Positions 8,331-16,245 are shown, numbered from the stretch's first letter. The stretch is DNA of 54,454 bases from an uncultured Muribaculaceae bacterium (GCA_910579675.1 CAJTUF010000020.1:1-54454), one strand, 5' to 3'. Translations and numbers: made by a program. The notes: generated by a model not told the origin, from the sequence alone.

Positions 8331-8554
8331 GATTCAGACTTGTTTATGACCCATGTAGCGTTATTCTTAGCTTCAATACGAGATAGGATAGCTTTCTCTT
8401 TGAGGGAGGCAATGGCGCGATCAACTATCCGCTTGCTCAATCCGGTTTGGGTTGCAATAGCTGCTATGGAAATTGGTGGACTATCTTTAATCGTCTTCAT
8501 TACAGCCGTCTCCCTCAGGGAAAGGTGAGCGGTTAATAACAATGGTGTTTCCAA
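8327..8554 (-). CDS. small winged-helix protein coupled to fic
   Basis: A 75-residue protein from a TTG start at 8554; ATG 8500 is possible but would cut helix 1. Residues 12-70 read as a winged helix-turn-helix: LRETAVMKTI, then ISIAAIATQTGLSKRIVDRA, then a wing ending NATWVI. It resembles the C-terminal wHTH found in larger AlbA_2-type regulators, so it could be a surviving fragment. The frame stays open back to 8680 without a usable start. The 4-bp overlap with fic argues for a functional partner, perhaps a transcriptional repressor of the pair. It carries no Fic-inhibition motif of the (S/T)xxxE(G/N) type. Confidence 0.6.
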   Translation of the reverse strand: METPLLLTAHLSLRETAVMKTIKDSPPISIAAIATQTGLSKRIVDRAIASLKEKAILSRIEAKNNATWVINKSES

Positions 8555-8638
8555 AACGTCATTTTGGCGTTTAGAGTCCTCTGAAACGAAACAATTTGAA
8601 ACATCAAGGGATTTTTTAAGGTCACTGATGAAATAAAG

Positions 8639-8678
8639 AAGTACCGAATAAGACTTAAATGTCTGATATTCGGTACTT
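8639..8678 (-). terminator. terminator of tRNA-Pro
   Basis: Perfect 12-bp outer stem (8639-8650 with 8667-8678) and an inner AGAC/GTCT pair. It begins 8 bp after the tRNA 3' end on the minus strand and is followed by T-rich sequence. Confidence 0.75.
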
Positions 8679-8685
8679 TCTTATG

Positions 8686-8760
8686 TCGGGGTGAGAAGAT
8701 TCGAACTTCCGACCACACGCCCCCCAGACGCGTACTCTAACCTGGCTGAGCTACACCCCG
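8686..8760 (-). tRNA. tRNA-Pro (anticodon GGG)
   Basis: A 75-nt cloverleaf. Acceptor CGGGGTG pairs with CACCCCG and is followed by discriminator A. D-arm GCTC/GAGT. The anticodon stem CGCGT/GCGTG contains one G-U pair and the loop is CTGGGGG, giving anticodon GGG. The T-arm is GGAAG TTCGAAT CTTCT. CCA is not encoded. A perfect vegetative promoter lies upstream and a hairpin downstream. Confidence 0.95.
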
Positions 8761-8780
8761 ATTGGGCTTCAAAAGCGATG

Positions 8781-8812
8781 CAAAATTACTGCCTTTTGGC
8801 GAATCCTCCAAA
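8781..8812 (-). promoter_or_regulatory. promoter TTTG-N20-TAATTTTG of tRNA-Pro
   Basis: Minus strand: TTTG (8812-8809), 20 bp, TAATTTTG (8788-8781), 20 bp before the mature 5' end. Confidence 0.85.
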
Positions 8813-8878
8813 TTTTCAGGCCACTTTTTTTCGGTTTTTTTAGCCTTTTTTATGTCGATTTGGTCAATAGGCTGATAG

Positions 8879-9304
8879 TCACTTGCTTGCGCGGTGGGCC
8901 ATTTTGCGCCTGAAAATGCTCTCGGCTGCCAGAAGGATGGCAATGGCTCCTATGATGAAGCTCCACATGATTATCGACGACCCCGACATGCTGCTTTCGG
9001 CCCCCTCGGCCACCGAGCGTGTGAGGGTCGACGGCAGGGTGGGCATCGTGAGCCACAGCGCCACTATGGCGGCTATGGCCATTACCACCGGCACTATCCA
9101 CGCCAACAGCTGCTCGCGGCGGCGGCTGGCGGCGGCGCGGCGTGCCTTTTCGGCCGATGCCCGCATGGCCATGCGGTAGGCAAAGTTGCTGGGCAGACCC
9201 TCGGAGCGGTCGAGGCGCTCCACCGAGGTGCGTATCAGCCGGTCGAGCATCATATCGTCGGCATCGGGGGCGGGTGCCGGTGAAGTGGGGTGATGTTTGT
9301 TCAT
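8879..9304 (-). CDS. two-TM membrane protein, putative anti-sigma partner
   Basis: A 141-residue protein with a hydrophilic, Arg/Ala-rich N-terminal 65 residues and two predicted membrane helices (about 67-87 and 111-130), ending in a basic tail. Its ATG overlaps the stop of the ECF sigma gene (9301-9304), so the two are translationally coupled. That position and topology (cytoplasmic N-domain plus membrane anchor) are typical of anti-sigma factors, but I see no recognised zinc-anti-sigma HxxxCxxC motif. The role is inferred from context only. Confidence 0.7.
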   Translation of the reverse strand: MNKHHPTSPAPAPDADDMMLDRLIRTSVERLDRSEGLPSNFAYRMAMRASAEKARRAAASRRREQLLAWIVPVVMAIAAIVALWLTMPTLPSTLTRSVAEGAESSMSGSSIIMWSFIIGAIAILLAAESIFRRKMAHRASK

Positions 9305-9915
9305 AAGGCAGATGGTGAGGTTGAGAGGGTGGTTATGGCGGTGCGCAGGCGGTCGCGTAGACGCATCAGTCTCACCTTCACATTGCTTTGGCTCATGTGG
9401 GTGATCTCGGCTATCTCGGCCACCGGGTGCCCGTCGTAGTAGTAAAGAGTGATAAGAGCGCGGTCGGACGGCGGGAGGGTGCGGAGTGCCTCTTCAAGCA
9501 CATCCACCATCGGGTCGTCGGCATCGCTCTCGGCAGCCCGGTCGGCAAGGATGTCGCTCTGCTCATTGCCTTGCGGCCGGTCGGCCCGCCGTTGCTCCCG
9601 GCGGGTGTGGTCAATCGCCATATTATAGGCGATACGGAATATCCAGGTGCCCACCGCCGATCGGCCGTCAAAGGCCGCCGCGCGGTCAAACACTCTCATC
9701 ATCACATCCTGCGTCAGCTCCTCGGCATCGGCGCCCGACCCCACGATGCGCACTATCAGCGCATACACCCGGCGCGAATAGCGCTCCACGAGGGTCTCGA
9801 AAGCTCCCACCGATCCTGTCGAGGCCACTGAGGCCAGCAGGATATCGTCGGGCGTGGCTTTGGGGCCGCCTGTCAGTCCGGGTAGGGTTGATGAGGTTGC
9901 TGATGAAGATGTCAT
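9301..9915 (-). CDS. ECF-subfamily RNA polymerase sigma factor
   Basis: Sigma-70 family member of 204 residues with only regions 2 and 4. Sigma2 lies at about 38-106 (FETLVERYSRRVYALI, then ADAEELTQDVMMRVF, then TWIFRIAYNMAIDHTRR) and sigma4 at about 137-190 (LRTLPPSDRALITLYYYDG, then VAEIAEITHMSQSNVKVRLMRLRDRL). A 25-residue Ser/Thr-rich N-terminal extension precedes sigma2. It is co-translated with a membrane protein and divergent from another small membrane gene. Its own upstream region carries TGTAACC-N16-CGTC, the same element found before three neighbouring genes, so autoregulation is likely. The CGTC ends 11 bp before the ATG, implying an almost leaderless mRNA from that promoter. Confidence 0.93.
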   Translation of the reverse strand: MTSSSATSSTLPGLTGGPKATPDDILLASVASTGSVGAFETLVERYSRRVYALIVRIVGSGADAEELTQDVMMRVFDRAAAFDGRSAVGTWIFRIAYNMAIDHTRREQRRADRPQGNEQSDILADRAAESDADDPMVDVLEEALRTLPPSDRALITLYYYDGHPVAEIAEITHMSQSNVKVRLMRLRDRLRTAITTLSTSPSAL

Positions 9916-9926
9916 GATGCCCTTTT

Positions 9927-9953
9927 GACGTCCGGGCGCCCGCGGCGGTTACA
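9927..9953 (-). promoter_or_regulatory. ECF-type promoter of the sigma gene
   Basis: Minus strand: TGTAACC (9953-9947), 16 bp, CGTC (9930-9927). AAC in the -35 box and CGTC in the -10 box are hallmarks of many ECF promoters. Its boxes are identical, with the same spacing, to those of the divergent promoter at 9998-10024. Confidence 0.75.
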
Positions 9954-9997
9954 TCTCCCCCGAAAAAAAATATTTTTTGACTTTTTTTGGCTTCGGG

Positions 9998-10024
9998 TGT
10001 AACCTCAGCTTAGCCGCCGACGTC
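9998..10024 (+). promoter_or_regulatory. ECF-type promoter of the divergent membrane gene
   Basis: TGTAACC (9998-10004), 16 bp, CGTC (10021-10024), 60 bp before the ATG at 10085. It forms a divergent pair with the sigma gene's promoter. Confidence 0.75.
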
Positions 10025-10084
10025 AAACCGATACAAATTTACAAAAATCATCCGAATAATCACCCCTAAATAAACATCTCTCAT

Positions 10085-10501
10085 ATGGATTTTATTGTCA
10101 CTCCTCTCGTTGTTTTCATCGTCTTCTCCTACCTCTATAAGGTGATCAAGCTCTACGCCACCCGTCGCGAGCGCATCCTCTTCATCGAAAAGTCCACCAC
10201 TCCTCCCCCCTACGGTGCGGCAGTCGACATGCCCGACTTCGGATCCACCTTCCGCCATTCCATCCCCTCGCGCTTTCAGACTCTCCGCTGGGCCCTCCTC
10301 CTCATCGGTGTTGGCGTAGGCATCCTCATCGGCTTCTTCATCGCCGTGGCTCTCAACGCCCAGGTGGCTTTAAATCCGTGGATGGCCCCCAATCAATACG
10401 GAGTGGTACTCGGCTCGGCCATGCTCCTCTTTGGTGGAATAGGTCTTATGGTATCGTATGTCATCGAGTCGCGCGCCGCTGCCTCACAAACCGACAACTG
10501 A
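10085..10501 (+). CDS. small three-TM membrane protein (DUF6249-like)
   Basis: A 138-residue protein with predicted membrane helices at about 3-19, 69-90 and 106-127 and a cytoplasmic loop rich in Arg and Pro between the first two. The overall pattern resembles DUF6249-type proteins that sit beside ECF sigma genes in Bacteroidetes, although I cannot confirm the family without a profile search. It is divergent from the sigma gene and has its own ECF-type promoter, so it is probably a member of the regulon, perhaps part of signal sensing (inference). A strong terminator follows. Confidence 0.75.
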   Translation: MDFIVTPLVVFIVFSYLYKVIKLYATRRERILFIEKSTTPPPYGAAVDMPDFGSTFRHSIPSRFQTLRWALLLIGVGVGILIGFFIAVALNAQVALNPWMAPNQYGVVLGSAMLLFGGIGLMVSYVIESRAAASQTDN

Positions 10502-10530
10502 TCTCCACCCCCTCAATCCACCCCCCCCTA

Positions 10531-10582
10531 CCGGGAGCGGAGCCGACTCTAATCTGGAGCCGGCCCGCTCCCGGCTTTTTTA
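10531..10582 (+). terminator. rho-independent terminator
   Basis: 10-bp stem (10531-10540 with 10565-10574), an inner GCCG/CGGC pair, and a T-run at 10576-10581, 30 bp after the stop at 10501. Confidence 0.88.
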
Positions 10583-10685
10583 TTGTATGTTGATATTAAC
10601 AATTATAGTTGATTAAAAAATGGCGCGGCGCATGGATGCCGACGACATCATGCTGCCCCACCCGGCAAGCGAATTGGGGATGTTT

Positions 10686-10700
10686 TTAACGTATATTAAC
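10686..10700 (+). promoter_or_regulatory. TTAAC-N5-TTAAC direct repeat
   Basis: Two TTAAC half-sites 10 bp apart (10686-10690, 10696-10700), 9 bp upstream of the -35 box of the barrel gene. The same pair occurs at 13049-13063 before the second barrel gene. Probable activator site (inference). Confidence 0.5.
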
Positions 10701-10709
10701 TAAAAGAAG

Positions 10710-10736
10710 TGTAATAGTCATCGTGGATTGGACGTC
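10710..10736 (+). promoter_or_regulatory. ECF-type promoter of the first barrel gene
   Basis: TGTAATA (10710-10716), 16 bp, CGTC (10733-10736). It has the same architecture as the sigma gene's promoter. The ATG is at 10831, giving a leader of roughly 85-90 nt that includes a 5-bp GC hairpin. Confidence 0.65.
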
Positions 10737-10830
10737 TTTCGTTTGACAGGCTCTCAATCCGGAGCCAAGTCGTAAATGCTTTCTCCCCGATAGCTGACAC
10801 TAACCCCACAACAAAACCATCATTAAAATT

Positions 10831-12915
10831 ATGCTCAGACACTTATTGTTATATTCACTGATGCTTGGATCTGCCGCGACAGTGGTGGCTCAGGAAGCGG
10901 CCACCGATACCTTGGCAGAGAGCCGGGTGTTACAGGAGGTGGTGGTTGCAGCCCCGAGGGTGATCCATAAATTTGACTCCGATGTATATTACCCCTCAAA
11001 GAGCGCAAAGGAGCTGTCGAAAGACGGTATGCAGCTGATACGCAGCATGGGCATACCTACCCTGACGGTCAATGAGGTGTTTGGCAACGTGACGTCGCTG
11101 GGCAATGCGGTGCAGATCCGCGTCAATGGACGCGTGGTGTCGGCTAATGAGCTGAAGACCATCATGCCGGAAAACATCAAGCGTATAGAGTGGATCCAGA
11201 ATCCCGGCCTTAAATATGGCGGCGCATCTGCGGTGCTCAACATCATATTGACAAACCCCACTCTTGGCGGCTCGCTGATGGCGTCGGACATGGTGGGTCT
11301 CAACATGCCGTGGAATGAGGCTAATGCAACGCTGAAGCTCAACAACGGACGGTCGCAATGGGGAGTGAGCATATTTGAGAAGATGGACCGCGCCAAGAGC
11401 TACCGCGAATATCAGGAGCGGTTTACGTATCCCGACGGGAAGAGTCTGACCCGAACAGAGATTCCTATCAAGGGAAAGATGCAGGAGCATATGCTGACCC
11501 CTACGGTGTCGTACAGCTACATCAAGCCCGACACAACTGTGGTCTACGCTTCGGTGAGTCTTTACAAGGCGTGGCCGATGGGCGACGATTATACCGGACT
11601 GATGAAGCTGAGCGACAACTCCAAGGATATAATCCTTCACGACAAATCGTTCAGCGACGGACTGACTCCGAGCTTTACGGCCTATCTGGAGCAGCATATA
11701 GGCAAGAAGCATGTTATAGCGGTCGATGCGTCGGCCTCGATCTACAAAGGCTCGTCTTACCGCACCTACACCGAGCAGATTGCAGGCGAAGATCTCTTTC
11801 TGTCGGATGTGAATACCGACATCAAGGACTCCAACAAGAGCTATGGCGTAAAAATGGATTACACCCGAAGCTGGGATAAGTCGCGTTTTACAGCGGGAGC
11901 CAACTATCATGGAGCGAGCAACAAATCGACCTACATGAATCTCGACGGCCTGGTGTCGCATCAGAGCCAGAACTCGCTGTCGATGTATGCCGAATATTCC
12001 CAGGGCATAGGCAAGGTAAAGCTCACCGGGGGCCTTGGGGCCACCTATTCATCCTATCGTCTGCGCGAGAGCGGCAAGGGTACTGACACATGGGGCTTCC
12101 GCCCGACGCTGTCGGTCAACTATCGCCCGACTCGTGTCTCGACATTCTATATGGGTTTCTACACCTATCAGAACAGCCCTTCGCTCAGTGAGGCCAATCC
12201 TGTAGCCACTCAGATCGACGGATTTCAGTGGCAGGTGGGCAATCCGGCATTGAAAGCCTATACCACCTACCGCATCGACGCCCAGTATCAGTATGCCATC
12301 AAACGTCTGAGCGGCACCCTTGGCGTCAACCTCCAGACCTCTCCCGACGCTATCGCGCCGTTTTACCGCTGGGAGGAAGACCGGCTTGTCTCCTCATATG
12401 AAAACAGCCGAGGCCATCAGTGGCTTTCGGCCTACATTTCGCCTCAGATCGATGTAGTACCCGGATGGTTTATGGTCAACGGATTAGTGAGATGGGGTGT
12501 GACCCGTACCCGTGGCACAGGCTACAATCTCACCCGCCATAACTGGAGCGGAGAGGTGACCGGCATTGCCTATCATTGGGGATTCAATTTCATAGTGCAG
12601 TATCGCCATAGTGCGGGTACACTCTTCGGTGAGAGCGAGGTGTGGGGTGAGAAATCCTCCATGATAGCATTGCAGTATAATTGGAAAAACTGGCAGTTTA
12701 TGGGCGCTATTTTATCGCCCTTCACTAAGTACGACCGCAAGAGCTGCCTCTACAACCAATATTACTCAAACGAGAAGCATAAGCGTATCAGCATGTCTTC
12801 GATGCCATTGCTCAAGGTGGCTTACAATCTGCAGTGGGGCCGTCAGAAGCAGGGCGTCAACAAGCGCGTCAATGCCGACAGCTCGGTTGAGCAGTCGACG
12901 GCCGGAAGCCGTTGA
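10831..12915 (+). CDS. TonB-dependent-receptor-like outer-membrane beta-barrel protein
   Basis: A 694-residue outer-membrane protein. The signal peptide is about residues 1-20 (cleavage after VVA). A plug-like region at 33-140 has LQEVVVAAPRV and IRVNGRVVSANELKTIMPENIKRIEWIQNPG, ending AVLNIIL. The rest is barrel-type alternation with aromatic strands. It lacks the N-terminal carboxypeptidase-like domain of SusC proteins and no SusD follows, so polysaccharide import is not implied. It resembles the outer-membrane beta-barrel (OMP_b-brl_3) family. Promoter, upstream repeat and leader hairpin are shared with the next gene, which suggests co-regulation by the nearby ECF sigma. The ligand is unknown. 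Confidence 0.88.
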   Translation: MLRHLLLYSLMLGSAATVVAQEAATDTLAESRVLQEVVVAAPRVIHKFDSDVYYPSKSAKELSKDGMQLIRSMGIPTLTVNEVFGNVTSLGNAVQIRVNGRVVSANELKTIMPENIKRIEWIQNPGLKYGGASAVLNIILTNPTLGGSLMASDMVGLNMPWNEANATLKLNNGRSQWGVSIFEKMDRAKSYREYQERFTYPDGKSLTRTEIPIKGKMQEHMLTPTVSYSYIKPDTTVVYASVSLYKAWPMGDDYTGLMKLSDNSKDIILHDKSFSDGLTPSFTAYLEQHIGKKHVIAVDASASIYKGSSYRTYTEQIAGEDLFLSDVNTDIKDSNKSYGVKMDYTRSWDKSRFTAGANYHGASNKSTYMNLDGLVSHQSQNSLSMYAEYSQGIGKVKLTGGLGATYSSYRLRESGKGTDTWGFRPTLSVNYRPTRVSTFYMGFYTYQNSPSLSEANPVATQIDGFQWQVGNPALKAYTTYRIDAQYQYAIKRLSGTLGVNLQTSPDAIAPFYRWEEDRLVSSYENSRGHQWLSAYISPQIDVVPGWFMVNGLVRWGVTRTRGTGYNLTRHNWSGEVTGIAYHWGFNFIVQYRHSAGTLFGESEVWGEKSSMIALQYNWKNWQFMGAILSPFTKYDRKSCLYNQYYSNEKHKRISMSSMPLLKVAYNLQWGRQKQGVNKRVNADSSVEQSTAGSR

Positions 12916-12965
12916 ATGAGCCGGTAGGGATTATCTACCCGCCGCCACGCAGTGGCATCGTAAAG

Positions 12966-13020
12966 CATATAAGCCTTTGGGCCTCCGCGAGATGGAGCCC
13001 GGAGGCTTATATGTTTTTAT
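12966..13020 (+). terminator. rho-independent terminator
   Basis: 11-bp stem (12966-12976 with 13003-13013), an inner GGGCCTCC/GGAGCCC pair, and a T-run from 13014, about 50 bp after the first barrel gene. Confidence 0.85.
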
Positions 13021-13048
13021 AGGGCCGGCGGGGATAAAAGGGCTGTTG

Positions 13049-13063
13049 TTAACATTTATTAAC
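13049..13063 (+). promoter_or_regulatory. TTAAC-N5-TTAAC direct repeat
   Basis: Half-sites at 13049-13053 and 13059-13063, 8 bp upstream of the -35 box. This is the counterpart of the element at 10686. Confidence 0.5.
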
Positions 13064-13071
13064 CAAGATGC

Positions 13072-13098
13072 TGTTATACGAAGGGGGTGCCATACGTC
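13072..13098 (+). promoter_or_regulatory. ECF-type promoter of the second barrel gene
   Basis: TGTTATA (13072-13078), 16 bp, CGTC (13095-13098), 82 bp before the ATG. The -35 box departs from TGTAACC at three positions but the spacing is identical. Confidence 0.6.
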
Positions 13099-13111
13099 TT
13101 GTAGATGCATG

Positions 13112-13131
13112 GCCTCAGATTGAGGCTTTTT
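13112..13131 (+). promoter_or_regulatory. leader hairpin with T-run, possible attenuator
   Basis: 6-bp stem (13112-13117 with 13121-13126), a 3-nt loop, then TTTTT (13127-13131), between promoter and ATG 13180. It is short but has the form of a terminator. A T-less hairpin occupies the matching place before the first barrel gene. Confidence 0.4.
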
Positions 13132-13179
13132 AGCAGTAATTCTATTTTATTCACATTTTAACCATCGTTCCTCACAGAA

Positions 13180-16149
13180 ATGAACCACCTTATCAGGATA
13201 TTAACTGTGGCCGTCGCGATCATGGCGGCCGGTATGGCGTCGTCGGTAGCACGCGCCGGGCAGGCGCCGGCCCACGACACACCCAAGGAGCGCAGCATCA
13301 ATATCACGGGCCGGGTTGTCAATCAGGTGACCGGTCTGGGATTTCAGAACGATACGATCAAGGTGGAGCTGTTGCGCCCCGACAGCACTCTGATCACCTA
13401 TACTTACACCACTGCAAACAACCGTCGGTCGGAGCTCAATGTCGAAAACTATTTCCGTATCCAGCATAAGGTGGCCGACAATAACTTTATCATCAGGCTG
13501 TCGAATCCCGACTTTGACACGGTGTGTTACGACATCGAGGCGCCGGGCGTGAACTACGACACCGGCAAGCTGCCGATCAGGCGCCTGTCGCGGTTTGAGA
13601 AGCAGATCATGCTGGGCGAGGTGACGGTCAAGGCGTCGACCATCGCCTTTGTCAACAAAGGCGACACGCTGCAATATAATGCCGATGCGTTCAATCTCGC
13701 CCAGGGCTCGATGCTCGACGCGCTGATCGAGCAGATGCCGGGAGTGGAGCTGCGCGACGATGGCCGGATATATGTCAACGGCCGCTTTGTGGAGAAGCTG
13801 CTGCTCGACGGCAAAGACTTTTTCAAGGGCAATCAGCTCGTGGTGCTCCAGAATCTTCCCGCCTACTCGGTGAAAAACATCAAGGTGTATGAGAAGGCAG
13901 GGGGCGCTACCGAAGTGCTCGGACAGTCGGCCAAAGACCCCAACGCGCCCGATCCGTATGTGATGGATGTGCAGCTCCGCAAGGGCTACAACAACGGGTG
14001 GTTGGCCAATATAGAGGCGGGCGGAGGAAGCCACGACCGCTACCGCCTGCGCGGCTTCGGCATGACCTACAATAAAAATTTCCGTCTGTCGGCCTATGGC
14101 ATGGTCAATAATGTCAATGAGACCCGCAGTCCGGGCCGCAGCGGCGAATGGAGCCCTGCCAATACGACAGACGGCATGACGGTGACCCGCGAGGTGGGGG
14201 TTGACTATGGCTACTTCAAAAACAACAATGAGCTGACCGGCCTTGTGAAGCTCAACTATGAGAAAAGGGCCGTTGACCAGATAGTCAGTCAGGAAAATTT
14301 CCTGTCGGGCGGCAACACATATGGCCGCACATGGACAAACAACCACAAGCGGCTGATGGCCATCCAGACCCAACACACTCTGACGCTCCGCCCCTCGGAA
14401 GGCAACAAATACAACACCAATGTGACTGTGGATCTGGGCTACGGCAAGGAGAAGCTGCGCAACAAACGCACCGAGGGCACATTCAACAGATTTGTCGACG
14501 AAAACAGCAGCCTCAGAGACTCTATCGAAGCCGGGATGCCTATCGGGAGCGATATAGTCAACCGGTATATCAATATGGTAAGGTCTGACGAGATTACCAA
14601 GGGATTGAGCTGGATGCAGCAATCAACTTTCCAGATCGGAAGCCCCAACTATGGAGTGACGGTGAGCAGCGACGGCTACTACAACTCGACCGACCTCACC
14701 GGCGGCGACAGCTATCTGCTGCAATATGCGGGTGCCGATGCGCAGCTGCGCAACAGGGAGCACCCGGTCGACAGGCACAGCTACCGCTACTGGGTGGGCG
14801 CACGAGGCCAGATACGCCTCAGCTCGCTCTTCAACCTCCATCCGCTCTATGCCGTGTGTCACTGGTACAACTACAACAGCGACATGTGGTATACCGACGA
14901 GACCGCCAGCCGCAACCAATACACCGCCCCCACCGGCAGCCGGGCCAACGCCCCTCTGCGCTCGATGATGAGCGAGATCATGATGCGCGAGGCTGCGATG
15001 CATCTCGACCGCCAGAACAGCTACACCACCGGCTATCACCACACCCATCAGTATGGCCAGCTGGCATTTACATACTACAAGGAGCAGCAGCAGGAGGGCA
15101 GGAAGTATTCGTCGCTGCTCATGCAGCTCTACGGAGGCGCCAACTTCATGTACCGCAAGCTGAAATTTGACGGCGTCATAGACCAGCGGATCAACAGGAA
15201 GTGGATCGATCCGGAGGGCACATTCTATACCGAATGGAATCTGCCCAGCATGGCCCACCGTCTGACCTTCAGATACACATTCAAGGGCACCGGCATGGAT
15301 CTGATGAATCTCGTGGATGTGACCTTCGACTCCGATCCTCTCAATCTGCGCCAGGGTAATCCAGACCTGAAGACCGGTGTGAAACATTCGTTCAATGTCA
15401 ACTATGAGTCAAACAAACGTATCTTCGGGCGTCTGCTCCTCGGCCTAAGCGCCGACTACCAACTGACCGACCGCAACATAGCCATGAGCCGCGCCTACGA
15501 TCGGGTCACCGGTGTGAGCATCTCACGCCCTGTCAATGTCGACGGATGCTGGTATGCCTCAGGCTCATTGTCGGTAGGCTTGAACCTCACCCCCGACGGA
15601 CGGTTTACCCTCTCCAATTATCTCTTTGCATCGATGAACCACGAGGTGGACATGATATCCTACGACCGGTTTGCCACCACCCAGGAAACGTCGATCAACG
15701 ACCTCTATCTCTGGAACAATTTCAGCCTGCAATACAACATAGGCAAGCATATGGTGGGATTTGACGCCCTTATCGACAGCCACCACACCGTATTTGACCG
15801 CGATGAGTTCGAGACCCTCAACACTCCGTCGTTCAATTATGGATTCAGAGGTCGGGTGGTGTTGCCGTGGGATGTGGAGATCTCGACCGACATCAAGATG
15901 TATCAGCGCCGAGGCCACCGCGATCCGGCCATGAACATCAACACCCTGCTCTGGAACGGACGCATATCCAAGACCCTCCTCAACGACCGGCTGATGGTGG
16001 CGGTTGAAGGATTTGATATCCTCGGCAACGTGAAGAGCATCGGCTACAGCATCGACGCTTTGTCGCGCACCGAGACATGGACCTCGTCGGTGCCCAGCTA
16101 TGTGATGCTCTCCCTGCGCTGGAACTTGACCAAGAAGCCCCGCGAGTAA
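13180..16149 (+). CDS. large outer-membrane beta-barrel protein (TonB-linked type)
   Basis: A 989-residue outer-membrane protein. The signal peptide is about residues 1-26 (ending ARA). A carboxypeptidase-regulatory-like beta-sandwich at about 38-150 has ITGRVVNQVTGLGF. A plug region at about 150-280 contains LGEVTVKA, MLDALIEQMPGVELRDDGRIYVNG and VKNIKVYEKA. The remainder is a barrel ending in SLRWNLTKK. No SusD-like gene is adjacent. Known relatives are annotated only as outer-membrane beta-barrel or TonB-dependent receptor proteins. It is expressed from an ECF-type promoter matching that of the preceding gene, from which it is separated by a terminator, so the two are parallel units rather than one operon. 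Confidence 0.88.
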   Translation: MNHLIRILTVAVAIMAAGMASSVARAGQAPAHDTPKERSINITGRVVNQVTGLGFQNDTIKVELLRPDSTLITYTYTTANNRRSELNVENYFRIQHKVADNNFIIRLSNPDFDTVCYDIEAPGVNYDTGKLPIRRLSRFEKQIMLGEVTVKASTIAFVNKGDTLQYNADAFNLAQGSMLDALIEQMPGVELRDDGRIYVNGRFVEKLLLDGKDFFKGNQLVVLQNLPAYSVKNIKVYEKAGGATEVLGQSAKDPNAPDPYVMDVQLRKGYNNGWLANIEAGGGSHDRYRLRGFGMTYNKNFRLSAYGMVNNVNETRSPGRSGEWSPANTTDGMTVTREVGVDYGYFKNNNELTGLVKLNYEKRAVDQIVSQENFLSGGNTYGRTWTNNHKRLMAIQTQHTLTLRPSEGNKYNTNVTVDLGYGKEKLRNKRTEGTFNRFVDENSSLRDSIEAGMPIGSDIVNRYINMVRSDEITKGLSWMQQSTFQIGSPNYGVTVSSDGYYNSTDLTGGDSYLLQYAGADAQLRNREHPVDRHSYRYWVGARGQIRLSSLFNLHPLYAVCHWYNYNSDMWYTDETASRNQYTAPTGSRANAPLRSMMSEIMMREAAMHLDRQNSYTTGYHHTHQYGQLAFTYYKEQQQEGRKYSSLLMQLYGGANFMYRKLKFDGVIDQRINRKWIDPEGTFYTEWNLPSMAHRLTFRYTFKGTGMDLMNLVDVTFDSDPLNLRQGNPDLKTGVKHSFNVNYESNKRIFGRLLLGLSADYQLTDRNIAMSRAYDRVTGVSISRPVNVDGCWYASGSLSVGLNLTPDGRFTLSNYLFASMNHEVDMISYDRFATTQETSINDLYLWNNFSLQYNIGKHMVGFDALIDSHHTVFDRDEFETLNTPSFNYGFRGRVVLPWDVEISTDIKMYQRRGHRDPAMNINTLLWNGRISKTLLNDRLMVAVEGFDILGNVKSIGYSIDALSRTETWTSSVPSYVMLSLRWNLTKKPRE

Positions 16150-16188
16150 TAGCTCCGAATGCGTTAAAACGTTATATAAATGATGATT

Positions 16189-16232
16189 ATTCCCGCGATG
16201 GTCAGCTTGTTGGCCGTCGCGGGATTGTTTTT
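16189..16232 (+). terminator. rho-independent terminator of the second barrel gene
   Basis: Stem of about 12 bp with one weak pair (16189-16201 with 16213-16224) followed by T-rich ATTGTTTTTG. Confidence 0.8.
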
Positions 16233-16245
16233 GTGTCAATTTTTA

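Larger units (their letters stand above)
10583..10830. other. intergenic leader region of the first barrel gene
   Basis: No ORF of note. From 10686 it holds the TTAAC repeat, the ECF-type promoter and a leader hairpin (10749-10753 with 10762-10766), described separately. The stretch 10583-10685 shows only AT-rich sequence and a GC-rich patch with no structure I can name. Confidence 0.6.

Noticed and set aside
7010..8760. Integrated element with attachment sites at tRNA-Leu and tRNA-Pro
   Set aside because: No integrase is present, and I found no repeat of either tRNA 3' end nearby; both tRNA genes have intact promoters and terminators.
13201..14622. Long minus-strand open frame (473 codons) inside the second barrel gene
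   Set aside because: It is a shadow of the GC-rich barrel gene: no start context, His/Val/Arg-rich composition and no domain.
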